Shown piece after piece: positions 52,252-60,844 of a DNA stretch of 64,000 bases. The stretch covers positions 114,714-178,713 of the forward strand of contig JAEYUW010000040.1 of assembly GCA_023432225.1 (NCBI GenBank), in the 5' to 3' direction. This stretch comes from Verrucomicrobiota bacterium. Its GTDB lineage: Bacteria > Verrucomicrobiota > Verrucomicrobiia > Opitutales > Opitutaceae. The translations under genes and the position numbers were made by a program. The notes below the pieces were generated by a model that did not search any database, was not told where the DNA came from, and saw nothing but the letters and a program-made list of their open reading frames with translations. The stretch's first letter is position 1. Every line of letters starts with the position of its first letter.

Positions 52252-52330
52252 GGCGGGAGCGGTGCGAGGAAGCAGAGAAAGGGACTGGCGGCGCGGCTTG
52301 CGGCCGGCGCCGCCAGTTAAAGAAACGAGC

Positions 52331-52540
52331 TTACTTGGCGAGGAACAGCGCGAGGATGCCGAGACCTTCGGCGAGCGCCATACCGATGATGGCCTGGACG
52401 AGGATCTTGCCGGAAGCGCCGGGATTGCGGCCGACGGACTCAGCGGCCTTGGTGCCGATCATGCCGACGCCGATGGCGGCGCCGAGCAGACCGAAAGCGC
52501 TGGCGATGTTGCCGGTGATTTCAGCGAGGAGGAGGTTCAT
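52331..52540 (-). CDS. atpE: ATP synthase F0 c subunit
   Basis: A 69-residue two-helix proteolipid. The polar loop is RNPGAS, and the ion-binding carboxylate is the glutamate in IIGMALAEGLGILALF. The residues after it (Gly-Leu) and the lack of a helix-1 glutamine in GAAIGVGMIGTK do not fit the Na+-binding pattern, so proton coupling is expected. The ATG at 52540 (MNLLLAE) is used; the frame upstream is not c-like. Confidence 0.96.
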   Translation of the reverse strand: MNLLLAEITGNIASAFGLLGAAIGVGMIGTKAAESVGRNPGASGKILVQAIIGMALAEGLGILALFLAK

Positions 52541-52610
52541 GGTGAGGTTGGTTTTTGTTGGTTGGATTTCCGCCGTGCGCACTCGTTGGCACGCTCCCGA
52601 CGGGAAAGTC

Positions 52611-53489
52611 TTAGTGATGCGCTTCGCCGTGGGCGCCGTCGGCCGCGTGGTCGTGATCATGGTCGTCGCCGTGATTGCAGATCAGGCCGACGTAAACCGC
52701 CGAGAGGAGCGTGAAGACCGTCGCCTGAATCAAGCCGACGAGCAGCTCCATGAAATAGAACACCGGGAAGAAGCTCGTGCCGTGCAGCAGATTTTCACCG
52801 CCGAACACGTTGCCGAAGAGACGCACCGAGAGCGTAAACGGGCGGATCAGGATCGAGAACACCTCGATGCAGCCGACGACGAGAAACACGAGCGACAGGA
52901 TCGGGTAGAGCCAGCCGGGCGTCTCTTTTTTGTCGGCCTTGTTGCCGAAGAGATCCCAGAGGATGAGCTTCGGGCCGGCATACTTGAAGATGATGATCAG
53001 GTAGGCGCCGAAGGAAATCAGCGCGAGCGCGATGGTGCTGTTGAAATCGGCGGTGAAGGGACGAACCCACGGTGTGAAGTGCGTGCCGTGCTCCGTGTGC
53101 GATTCCCACCCGACGGTGCCGACGCCCGGGAGCAGACCGGACCAGTTCTGAATCAGAATAAAGACAAAGAGCGTGACGAGCAGCGGGAACGTCGCCGGGA
53201 ACGCCTTCTTGCCGACGATCGGCTCGAACAGATCACGCAGCGCCTCGAGCAGCGACTCGAACACCGATTGCGCCTTGCCGGGCAGCACCTGAGGTTTGCC
53301 GACCGCATAGAGAATGAGGCCGATGATCACCAGCGACACGACCCAGCCGGTCATCATCGAATTCGTGATGCGCCAGCCGCCGCCGAGATCGAACAGCACC
53401 GAAGCCTTGGGATCCACGCCTTCGGCAAAAGCAGCCGTGGCTGCTCCGAGCGCGAGGGAGAGTGCGAGGAATTTTGAAGCGATGCGCAT
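52611..53489 (-). CDS. atpB: ATP synthase F0 a subunit
   Basis: A 292-residue polytopic subunit. The essential arginine is in FTLSVRLFGNVFGGE, with the family helix LVGLIQATVFTLLSAVYVGL. The N-terminus (FLALSLALGAATAAFAEG) resembles a cleavable signal peptide before the first real membrane helix. The C-terminus ends in a His/Asp-rich tail (HGDDHDHDHAADGAHGEAHH), which could bind metal. First gene of the operon; no atpI-like gene on the same strand was found upstream. Confidence 0.95.
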   Translation of the reverse strand: MRIASKFLALSLALGAATAAFAEGVDPKASVLFDLGGGWRITNSMMTGWVVSLVIIGLILYAVGKPQVLPGKAQSVFESLLEALRDLFEPIVGKKAFPATFPLLVTLFVFILIQNWSGLLPGVGTVGWESHTEHGTHFTPWVRPFTADFNSTIALALISFGAYLIIIFKYAGPKLILWDLFGNKADKKETPGWLYPILSLVFLVVGCIEVFSILIRPFTLSVRLFGNVFGGENLLHGTSFFPVFYFMELLVGLIQATVFTLLSAVYVGLICNHGDDHDHDHAADGAHGEAHH

Positions 53490-53692
53490 GCGTTTCCGAA
53501 TGGGGTGCTTTCGGGAGGGAATGAAGAGGAAGTTGCCGCCGGGAAGGCCCGTCAACTCCTGAAATAAGATTTCCTCGCCACAATCTCTCGGAATTAGCCG
53601 CACCGAGAATTTCGCCCTGTTGCGCTAATGGCTCCTATTAAGACGTGCAAAGCGGGCTTGCGCGGCGCAGCCGACGGGGTGACTTGTAAACC

Positions 53693-53860
53693 ATGGAAGC
53701 CGCCAATCGCGACCTCATGGAGCGCACCGCGCAGCCCCGCTACGCGAACGGCGAGCGGAAGCTCGCGCGCGATCCGTTCATGCAGGCGACGTGGGTGCTC
53801 CTAGGGGCGGCTGCCCTGGCCCAGTTAATTCTACTGCTGGCGCTGGATGTGATGTCCTGA
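53693..53860 (+). CDS. Possible small membrane protein (55 aa)
   Basis: A 55-residue frame with a charged N-terminal half (RYANGERKLARDP) and one C-terminal transmembrane helix (WVLLGAAALAQLILLLAL). It is opposite in strand to the atp operon and starts 203 bp upstream of atpB. It overlaps the 3' end of the annotated trmB frame by 83 bp. Only a weak GGGG-type site precedes the ATG. The clean topology supports it; the overlap counts against it. Confidence 0.5.
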   Translation: MEAANRDLMERTAQPRYANGERKLARDPFMQATWVLLGAAALAQLILLLALDVMS

Positions 53861-54437
53861 TCGCCACGAGCGAGTGGTAGCTCGGCGCGCGGGCCTGAAA
53901 AACGGTTTCCTGCTCCAACGGCCACGGCGCGGCCGGATCGCGGTGCCACGTCTGCAACGTCGCGACGATGCCTTCGACTTCGCGGAAATACTCCTCGTGG
54001 TCGGTGCGGAAGTAGAAGCGCGCGCCCTCCCCTGCCCGGCTGGCAATCGCGTTGAAGAAATCCGCCTTCAGGAGCCGGTTTTTATTGTGGCGCGCCTTGG
54101 GCCACGGGTCCGGAAACAGCACCCAAACCTCCTCGAAGCTCACGTCGGCAGGCAACGCATTGAAGAACTCCCGCGCCTCCGCGCGCACGAAATGGCAGTT
54201 GGCGAGCTGCGCGCGGTCGCGCTTTTTCCCGCTGCGGACCAAACGGTCGAGGATGATGTCCACGCCGATGCAGAATTTCTGCGGGTTTTCCGACGCGTAA
54301 CGCACCAGGAAGTGACCGTGACCGCAGCCGACTTCCCAGACGATCGCGCGCGGCGCGGGCAACAGCGTCGCGAGCGTGTGCTGCAGCTCGGCACGGCGCT
54401 CCGTCACGCGGGCAAGGAACTCGGGTTTAAACGTCAC
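53778..54437 (-). CDS. trmB: tRNA (guanine-N7-)-methyltransferase TrmB
   Basis: A 219-residue SAM-dependent methyltransferase forming m7G46 in tRNA. Motifs seen: WEVGCGHGHFLVRYA (SAM site), IGVDI, VWVLFPDPWPKARHNKNRL (the family signature) and RFYFRTDHEEYF. The GTG at 54437 (VTFKPEFLARVTERRAEL) gives the normal family length; the frame reaches 54581 but that part reads across a dispersed repeat. The last 20 residues after YHSLVAIRT are not family-like and overlap the small frame at 53693. Confidence 0.9.
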   Translation of the reverse strand: MTFKPEFLARVTERRAELQHTLATLLPAPRAIVWEVGCGHGHFLVRYASENPQKFCIGVDIILDRLVRSGKKRDRAQLANCHFVRAEAREFFNALPADVSFEEVWVLFPDPWPKARHNKNRLLKADFFNAIASRAGEGARFYFRTDHEEYFREVEGIVATLQTWHRDPAAPWPLEQETVFQARAPSYHSLVAIRTSHPAPAVELTGPGQPPLGAPTSPA

Positions 54438-54506
54438 GCGCGCAGTCCGGCGAGCGGGCGCGAGGGCGGCAAGCGCGAAGCGCGGCGCGCGAGTTGAGCT
54501 GTATGG

Positions 54507-54669
54507 TAGGGCGCGAACTCCGCTCCGCGCCGTTGGTTTCAGCGACGACAGACCGGCGAACGTGGCAAAGTTTGCTCGCATGCGGCTTGCGCGAGCGTCG
54601 CTTCCTGGTGCCGCCAGACACGACGGCGCCCGCTCTCGGGCAGAATTGCCGGCTGGAAGCCGGCGCTAC
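54507..54669. repeat. Dispersed hairpins between trmB and the histidine kinase
   Basis: GTAGGGCGCGAACTCCGC, loop-like centre and GCGCCG at 54507-54533, and GCCGGCTGGAAGCCGGCGCTAC at 54648-54669. The final CTA (54666-54668), read on the minus strand, is the TAG stop of the kinase gene. Confidence 0.7.
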
Positions 54670-55958
54670 TTGGCGGGCTCGCGTTTCGGCGCGCTCGCTC
54701 GCGGCAGCCGCACGAAAATCGCCGTCCCCTTCCCCACTTCGCTCTCCGCCCAAACACGGCCGCCGTGGAGTTGCGCGATGTGCTTCACGATGCTCAGGCC
54801 GAGACCTGTGCCGCCACTCTCGCGCGAGCGACCTTTTTCCACGCGATAAAAGCGTTCGAAAATGTGCGGCAGATCATCGGCGGGAATGCCCGGACCGCTG
54901 TCGCGCACCACCACCTCGACTTCGCCACCCGCGCCAAGAGGGCGCGCTTCGACGATGATGTTCGCACCCGGCGGGGAGTATTTCACCGCGTTGTCGAGCA
55001 GGTTGCCGAAGAGCTGCGTGAGTTTCTCGGTGTTGCCGGAAACGTCGCCGAGCGCGTGATCGAGGCGGCACGCGAGGGCGTGGCGGCGGGCATTGGGGCG
55101 CTGCGCGGTATCGTCGACCAACGCCGTGAGAAACGCGCGCAGATCGATCGGCTCGAAATTCACGCCCGGCGTTGCCGACTCGAGACGCGAGAGCGTAAGC
55201 AGATCCGCGATGATGGCGTTCAGTCGATCGCTGTGCCGCTGGATGGTGCCGAGGAATCTTGCGCGCTCGTCGTCGGTCATCGTCGCGTGGCCGTCGACGA
55301 GCGTTTCGACGTAGCCTTTGATCACGCTGAGCGGTGTGCGGAGCTCGTGAGAGGCGTTAGCCACGAAATCGCGACGCATCCGCTCGAGGATGCGCTGCTG
55401 CGTCATGTCGTGAATGACGAAGAGCGCCCATTGCGATTTGCCGTCGGGTGACGGAATCGGCGCGCCGGACGCCTCGATCCACGTGGAGTTCGCGCCCTCG
55501 TTGATCTCGAATTCCTGGCGTGGCAACGGCTGCCCTTTGCGCGTGGCGCGCACGTAGTCGAGAAACGCGGCGCTGCGCACGATGAGTTCGAGGCGCAGAT
55601 TCACGAGGTCGCGCGCGGCGGGAAAAATGTCCCGCAGCGCGCGATTCGCCATGTGGACGTAATTCGCCTCATCGACGATGAGCACGGCCTCGCGGAGATT
55701 GCCGAGCGTGGCCTCGAGCTGCGTGAGCTGGTCGCTACGCTGCTGTTGCAGCGTCATGTTCTCCGTGATGAGCCGATTGACATCCTCCGCGAGGCCCGGC
55801 CATTCGGGCAAATGGTCCGCGCTGCCCTCGGACTTCAGGTGAGGCTGCTGGAATCGGATCGCGCCGCGCAGTTGTTCGAGCAGGCGGTTTTGGCGCAGCA
55901 GCAGCCGCACACAAAACATCAGCGCAAGAACGAGCGCCGCGATGAGCAGGTAGATCAT
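54666..55958 (-). CDS. phoR: PhoR-like sensor histidine kinase
   Basis: A 430-residue kinase with one N-terminal membrane helix, a PAS-like domain at about 85-190 and the HisKA/HATPase core. The H-box is ASHELRTPLSVIKGY (His204), followed by N-box NLLDNAVKYSPPG and G-boxes DSGPGIP and GGTGLGLSIVKHI. A single membrane helix and a PAS domain are typical of PhoR. It overlaps phoB by ATGA and is co-translated. Its stop codon comes from a dispersed repeat. Phosphate as the signal is inferred from architecture; no pst genes are in the window. Confidence 0.85.
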   Translation of the reverse strand: MIYLLIAALVLALMFCVRLLLRQNRLLEQLRGAIRFQQPHLKSEGSADHLPEWPGLAEDVNRLITENMTLQQQRSDQLTQLEATLGNLREAVLIVDEANYVHMANRALRDIFPAARDLVNLRLELIVRSAAFLDYVRATRKGQPLPRQEFEINEGANSTWIEASGAPIPSPDGKSQWALFVIHDMTQQRILERMRRDFVANASHELRTPLSVIKGYVETLVDGHATMTDDERARFLGTIQRHSDRLNAIIADLLTLSRLESATPGVNFEPIDLRAFLTALVDDTAQRPNARRHALACRLDHALGDVSGNTEKLTQLFGNLLDNAVKYSPPGANIIVEARPLGAGGEVEVVVRDSGPGIPADDLPHIFERFYRVEKGRSRESGGTGLGLSIVKHIAQLHGGRVWAESEVGKGTAIFVRLPRASAPKREPAK

Positions 55959-56653
55959 GCCGAGGGTTTCTTCTCGGCGATGCGATACCCCACCCCGCGG
56001 ATGGTTTCAATCCAGTCGGCTTCGGGACCGAGTTTTTCGCGGAGGCGGCGCACGTGCGTGTCGACGGTGCGCGTCTCGATTTCCGCGGAGTAATTCCAGA
56101 CGTTGACGAGCAAGTGCTCGCGGGTTTGCACGCGACCCTGGCGCTCCATCATGAGGCGGAGCAGCTTGAATTCCGTCGCGGTGAGTTCGACATGCTCGCC
56201 GCCGACGGTCACGCGGTGCGTCTCGCCATCGAGGAGAATCGAGCCGATCTGCAGGCGCGCGGAGCTGGGAGGCGGCAGCGCGAGGCGGCGGAACATCGCT
56301 TCGACGCGCAGGACGAGTTCTTTCGGGCTGAACGGCTTCGCCAGATAATCGTCGGCGCCGCTCTCGAAGCCCTCAATGCGGTCCTGCGGCTCGGTTTTGG
56401 CCGTGAGGAAAATCACCGGCACGCGCGCGAGCTTCGGATCGCTCCGGAAGAGCCGGCAAATCTGCAGCCCGGTCAAATGCGGCATCATTATGTCCAGAAT
56501 TGCCAGATCCGGGTGAAAATGGCGGGCTTTAGCCAGGCTCGCGGTGGCGTCGTTGAGCGTTTCAACGAGGAAACCGCGGGCGCGGAGGTTGTAAGCGACG
56601 AGCTCGGTGACATCCGGCTCATCGTCGACCACGAGGATCTTCTTCTTCTCCAT
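55955..56653 (-). CDS. phoB: PhoB-like OmpR-family response regulator
   Basis: A 232-residue regulator. The receiver has DDEPDVTELVAYNL, the phosphoacceptor in AILDIMMPHL (Asp54) and the lysine in YLAKPFSPKEL. It is followed by a winged-helix domain (LTATEFKLLRLMMERQGRVQTREHLL ... TVDTHVRRLREKLG). The EPDVTELVAYNL stretch is characteristic of PhoB proteins. It is first in the phoB-phoR pair, with a long upstream region. Confidence 0.88.
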   Translation of the reverse strand: MEKKKILVVDDEPDVTELVAYNLRARGFLVETLNDATASLAKARHFHPDLAILDIMMPHLTGLQICRLFRSDPKLARVPVIFLTAKTEPQDRIEGFESGADDYLAKPFSPKELVLRVEAMFRRLALPPPSSARLQIGSILLDGETHRVTVGGEHVELTATEFKLLRLMMERQGRVQTREHLLVNVWNYSAEIETRTVDTHVRRLREKLGPEADWIETIRGVGYRIAEKKPSA

Positions 56654-57006
56654 TGGGCAGGATTATTGTGACGGATGCGAAACGCTCCAGAGCAATTCCG
56701 CCGCGTTACGTGATTGTCACAGCGAGCGATACTCTCCCTCACCACCCGAACGCGGCACCGGAACAGGCCAGTCCATGAAGCCGCGCGTGAGGCGCGGAGG
56801 TGAACCAGCGAGGGCGCGCCGCAGAAATTTTGTTGCAGAGTGCTGCGGCGAACCGCCTCTCCCACGTGCTCCACGTCAAACAATGCCCCGGCGCAACTTG
56901 CTGTCGCGACGCCGAAAGCGCCGCCCAGGCGCGGGGCCCAATTTGTGGGTCGCAGCCGGACTCATGCAGTTGACGAAGAGACCGGGTTGATAGCCCGACC
57001 TCGGAA

Positions 57007-57069
57007 GTAGGGCCGGTCTGCGACCGGCCTTTGGCTGTGAGCGCGAGGCCAGTCAGAGACTGGCCCTAC
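57007..57069. repeat. Paired-hairpin repeat, family A, short version
   Basis: GTAGGGCCGG, loop, CCGGCC at 57007 and GGCCAGTC, loop, GACTGGCCCTAC ending at 57069. The spacer between hairpins is only about 18 bp, compared with about 45 bp in most other copies. Confidence 0.85.
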
Positions 57070-57381
57070 CGGCGGCATCGGCGTTCGCGCCGGACGCATG
57101 CATGTGACACTGAGTTCGACTCCGAGCCGCCTGGAACCGTCCGGTTCAACTGCATTGCAGCCGAGCCTCCGGCGAATTTGTCGCTCTCTGGCAGAGCTTT
57201 GCGCAAGCCCTGATCTCCAGGCGACGGCCCCAACTGCATGAGTCCGCCTAAGCGAACCTCGCAGAGGAACCGATGTAGACGTATCTTCTTGTTAGCCAAT
57301 AATTAAAATAACACTCACAGACTCCCGCACCCTGCACCCACCGCCGACTGCGACAAGTAGAATTAGGGCGCGTCTTCAAAA

Positions 57382-57477
57382 TGTCGTTGCGAGGAGCCGC
57401 CCGCGAGCGGCGGCGCAGCAATCGATCTGAAATTTGCTAGATCGCCACGGCCCGCTTCGCGTGCCTCGTGATGACAA
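57382..57477. repeat. Family H dispersed repeat
   Basis: TGTCGTTGCGAGGAGCCGC ... GCAGCAATCG ... GATCGCCACGGCCCGC ... CTCGTGATGACAA. The same modules occur at 23361 and 26091. This type of interspersed sequence is seen in many bacterial genomes. Confidence 0.75.
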
Positions 57478-57520
57478 AGCATTTTAAAGACACGCTCTGC
57501 TTCACGCGCGCGAACTACGC

Positions 57521-59389
57521 CTACTCGGTGCGCGCGCCCCGCTTCGCTGCCGCCATGCGCACCATGAGAATGCTGATGTCGGCCGGATTCACCCCGCTGA
57601 TCCGACTGGCTTGCCCAAGATTGATCGGTTGGAGCTGCTGCAGCTTTTGGGCGCTTTCTCGGCGTAATCCCGGAATAGCGAGGTAGTCCAAATCAGCGGG
57701 CAGGGCGATTCGATCGACATCACGGAGTTTCTCGATCTGGCGTAATTCGCGCTCCAAGTAGCCACGGTAACGCACCCGGTAGAGCACCTCGTCACGAACG
57801 GCCACGCCAGCCGCCTCGAGTTCAGGGGGCAGGGCGGAGATCGACTCCGCGCGACGAATGATATCCCCCCAGCGCCCGCCCTCCGTGCGATTCTCCTCCA
57901 GCCAGTTTACCCAATGCGTCACCGCATCCTGTTTCGCGCGGATCGCGTTCAGACGCGCTTCCGGCAGAAGCCCCAGCCGTTCCGCGGACTCGCGTAGACG
58001 CAGCTCCGCGCTGCCGTGATTCAGCAGCAGGCGATACTCGGCGCGGCTGGTAAACATCCGATACGGCTCACTCGTGCCCTTGGTCACCAAGTCATCGATC
58101 AAGACGCCGATGTAGGCTTCGTGACGACCGAGCACGAGCGGCGGCGCCCCCCTCACCTTTTGCACCGCATTGATGCCCGCCAGCAAGCCCTGGCCGGCTG
58201 CCTCCTCATACCCCGAGGTGCCGTTGATTTGGCCGGCTAGGAAAAGATTCTCCACTTTCCGCGACTCCAACGACGGGAAAAGCTGCTGCGGCGGGGCGAA
58301 ATCGTATTCCACCGCATAAGCCGGGCGCAGCAACTCGGCTCGCTCCAACCCGGGGATGCTGTGCACCAGCTGCAACTGCACATCGAACGGCAAACTGGTC
58401 GACAAACCGTTGATGTAATACTCGTTCGTGTTCCGACCCTCAGGTTCCAGATAGAGCATGTGGCGCGGCTTGTCGGCGAAGCGCACAAACTTGTCTTCGA
58501 TGCTCGGGCAATAGCGCGGGCCGGTGCCGACGATCTCGCCTGAATACATGGCCGACTTGTGGAGATTGCTCCGAACAATCTCGGCGGACTCTGGCGTGGT
58601 GTAAGTAATCCAGCACGAGACCTGATCCGCGCCAGGACTCCAGCCAAGCTTCCGCTCACCCCGATGTTCCACGTGGAACAGTTCGGCGTCGCCCCGCGTG
58701 TCATGGAAGGCGAAAAAGGTCGGCCGCTCATCACCGCGTTGCTCCTGCAAGGCGGAAAAATCAATACTCCGGCCCAAGATCCGGGGTGGGGTGCCGGTCT
58801 TCAGCCGCTGCAGCTCGATTCCAGCCTCCAGCAAGCTCGCCGAAAGCGTTTTCGCGCTGAAATCACCCAAGCGACCACCTTCGTTCTTGTTCTGACCGAC
58901 ATGCATCAAGCCCCGCAAAAACGTGCCGGTCGTGATAATCACCGTCCAGCCCCGAAACTCCACATCAAGATTGGTCCGGCAACCCACCACCTTGCCGCCT
59001 TCAAAAATCAGCCCCGTCACCGTCGCCTGAAAGATCCGCAAGTTCGGCTGCAGCTCGAGCGTGTGCTTCATCCGGAACTGATAGGCCTTCTTGTCGCACT
59101 GCGCGCGTGGCGATTGCACCGCAGGCCCCTTGGACTCGTTAAGCAGCCGAAACTGAATGCCGGTCACGTCCGTGTTGATCGCCATCTCCCCACCGAGGGC
59201 GTCGATCTCGCGGACGAGCTGCCCTTTGGCCTGCCCGCCAATCGCCGGATTGCAGCTCATCTGGGCAATGGTGTCGATATTGCCAGTCAGGAGCAGGGTT
59301 GAGGCGCCGCGCCGGGCCGCAATCAAGCACGCCTCCACGCCGGCATGCCCAGCGCCGCAGACAATCACATCATAGGTGCGATTCGGCAT
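57521..59389 (-). CDS. mnmG: tRNA uridine-5-carboxymethylaminomethyl modification enzyme MnmG
   Basis: A 622-residue FAD-dependent enzyme that works with MnmE to modify the wobble uridine of tRNAs. Diagnostic sequences are VIVCGAGHAGVEACLIAARRG (FAD), NPAIGGQAKGQLVREIDALGG as the conserved block, RLKTGTPPRI, PRYCPSIEDKFVRF and the C-terminal DEVLYRVRYRGYLER. The ATG at 59389 is used; a TTG at 59404 would add five residues. It lies 17 bp downstream of mnmE. Confidence 0.97.
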   Translation of the reverse strand: MPNRTYDVIVCGAGHAGVEACLIAARRGASTLLLTGNIDTIAQMSCNPAIGGQAKGQLVREIDALGGEMAINTDVTGIQFRLLNESKGPAVQSPRAQCDKKAYQFRMKHTLELQPNLRIFQATVTGLIFEGGKVVGCRTNLDVEFRGWTVIITTGTFLRGLMHVGQNKNEGGRLGDFSAKTLSASLLEAGIELQRLKTGTPPRILGRSIDFSALQEQRGDERPTFFAFHDTRGDAELFHVEHRGERKLGWSPGADQVSCWITYTTPESAEIVRSNLHKSAMYSGEIVGTGPRYCPSIEDKFVRFADKPRHMLYLEPEGRNTNEYYINGLSTSLPFDVQLQLVHSIPGLERAELLRPAYAVEYDFAPPQQLFPSLESRKVENLFLAGQINGTSGYEEAAGQGLLAGINAVQKVRGAPPLVLGRHEAYIGVLIDDLVTKGTSEPYRMFTSRAEYRLLLNHGSAELRLRESAERLGLLPEARLNAIRAKQDAVTHWVNWLEENRTEGGRWGDIIRRAESISALPPELEAAGVAVRDEVLYRVRYRGYLERELRQIEKLRDVDRIALPADLDYLAIPGLRRESAQKLQQLQPINLGQASRISGVNPADISILMVRMAAAKRGARTE

Positions 59390-59406
59390 ATATTTCGATA
59401 TCAAAT

Positions 59407-60762
59407 TTATTTACCAATACAGAAGCTGGAAAACAACACATCCAGCATCCGCTCGTTATCAATCCGCCCGGCAATTTCCCCGAACGCGGCCAACGCATCG
59501 CGCAAGTGACTGGACACCAATTCGCTGCTCATTCCGCCGACCAGCCCCGTCAACGCCGACTCAAGCGCCTGTCCCGCCCGCGCCAGCGCGTCAGCATGGC
59601 GTGCGTTGATCGCCACCCAATCCTCGCCCACCTCGGTCCGAAAAGATTCGGCCCGCATCTCCAGCGCCTCGACAAGCGCCTCTATGCCGTCGCCCCGCAA
59701 CGCCGACACCGGCACCGGATTCGGCGCACCCGCAGTCGGCAACGTGCGGCCGGCGGCGAGATCCACCTTGTTGAAGAGCGTGACCGTGTTCGCCGACGAA
59801 ATCCGGTCGTGCAAATGCGCGGGCAGGGTAGGGAGCGCCGCCGCCGTGGCGTCGACCACCCACAGAAAAAGGTCGGCCTCGCCGGCTTGTTCGAGGGTTT
59901 TCTCGATGCCGCGACGCTCGAGCGCACCCGGTTGAGCGTTCAGGCCTGCCGTATCCACCAGCCGCAGAGCATGTTGCCCAAGCACGATCGTTTCCTCGAT
60001 GTAATCGCGCGTCGTCCCCGGCTCCGGGCTCACGAGCGCCCGCTCGCGGCCGACCAAGCGGTTCAAGAGGCTGCTTTTGCCGGCATTCGGCTCGCCGATG
60101 ATTACCGTGCGAATGCCTTCGCGCAAAATCTGGCCGTAATGATTCGTGGCCGCGAGCCGCTCCGTCTTGGCGCGCAACTCCTTCAACTGAGCCACCAACG
60201 CTGCCCGGTTCTCTTCCGGCAGATCTTCTTCCGGAAAATCGATGTATGCCTCAATCATCGCCAAACTATTTAACAACAACGCAATAAGCTCATCCATGCG
60301 CCGCCCCAGCGACCCGCGAAGCTGCCTGTTCGCCGCCGCTAACGCCCGCTCGCTGCGCGCGTGGATCAAATCCATCACCGCCTCCGCCTGGCTCAGGTCC
60401 ATGCGTCCGGCGAGAAACGCCCGCTTGGTGAACTCACCCGCCTCGGCCGCCCGGCAACCGCGCCCGAGCAGGTCCTCGAGGACCTTTTGGGCGATAAACG
60501 GATTCCCGTGGCACGAAATCTCGAGCGTGTCTTCACCCGTGTAGGAGTTCGGCGCGGCGAAAAACGTGAACAGCACGTCGTCCAGCAACTCGCCGCCTCG
60601 CTCCCGATAATCCGCGTGACGCGCCACGCGCGGCTCCGGCAACTCGCCGAAGATCGCCCGCGTCAGCGCCGGCACCTCCGGCCCGCTCGCGCGCAGCACC
60701 GCGATCGCCGCCGTGCCGGCGGGCGTCGCGAGCGCCGCAATCGTGTCGTGGAGCGATCCCAT
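59407..60762 (-). CDS. mnmE: tRNA modification GTPase MnmE
   Basis: A 451-residue GTPase partner of MnmG. The N-terminal folate-binding domain opens DTIAALATPAGTAAIAVLRASG. The G domain has G1 GEPNAGKSSLLN, G2/G3 around TTRDYIEE and LVDTAGL, and G4 NKVDL. The C-terminus ends CIGK, the conserved CI(G/L)K motif with the catalytic cysteine. The ATG at 60762 (MGSLHDTIAA) gives the usual length; the longer frame is not family-like. mnmE and mnmG form an operon. Confidence 0.97.
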   Translation of the reverse strand: MGSLHDTIAALATPAGTAAIAVLRASGPEVPALTRAIFGELPEPRVARHADYRERGGELLDDVLFTFFAAPNSYTGEDTLEISCHGNPFIAQKVLEDLLGRGCRAAEAGEFTKRAFLAGRMDLSQAEAVMDLIHARSERALAAANRQLRGSLGRRMDELIALLLNSLAMIEAYIDFPEEDLPEENRAALVAQLKELRAKTERLAATNHYGQILREGIRTVIIGEPNAGKSSLLNRLVGRERALVSPEPGTTRDYIEETIVLGQHALRLVDTAGLNAQPGALERRGIEKTLEQAGEADLFLWVVDATAAALPTLPAHLHDRISSANTVTLFNKVDLAAGRTLPTAGAPNPVPVSALRGDGIEALVEALEMRAESFRTEVGEDWVAINARHADALARAGQALESALTGLVGGMSSELVSSHLRDALAAFGEIAGRIDNERMLDVLFSSFCIGK

Positions 60763-60844
60763 CGCGCCACCCAAAGACAGCGCCGCGTGCGACGCAAAAT
60801 GAAACACGCGCGCGACCCGCTCACGTCCCCCCGTGCCCGCACGC

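Larger units (their letters stand above)
56654..57520. other. Long intergenic region (867 bp) with repeats
   Basis: No gene is supported; the frames across it have no domain features or ribosome-binding sites. It contains a compact family A paired hairpin at 57007-57069 and a family H unit at 57382-57477. An AT-rich spot with AATAATTAAAATAACA near 57298 stands out from the GC-rich surroundings and could be a promoter, but no gene starts next to it. The phoB promoter must be at the left end. A non-coding RNA here cannot be excluded. Confidence 0.6.

Noticed and set aside
49663..52320. 885-codon open frame opposite atpA-atpH-atpF
   Set aside because: It runs across three certain atp genes on the other strand and is rich in Glu/Asp/Arg repeats. 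It is a codon-bias shadow.
52331..52540. Na+-coupled ATP synthase
   Set aside because: The residues around the c-subunit glutamate and the first helix do not fit the Na+ ligand pattern.
7983..57477. Treating the GTAG/CTAC hairpins as rho-independent terminators
   Set aside because: None is followed by a T-tract on the expected strand, and several lie inside translated leaders. True terminators at 30112, 33451 and 46689 look different.
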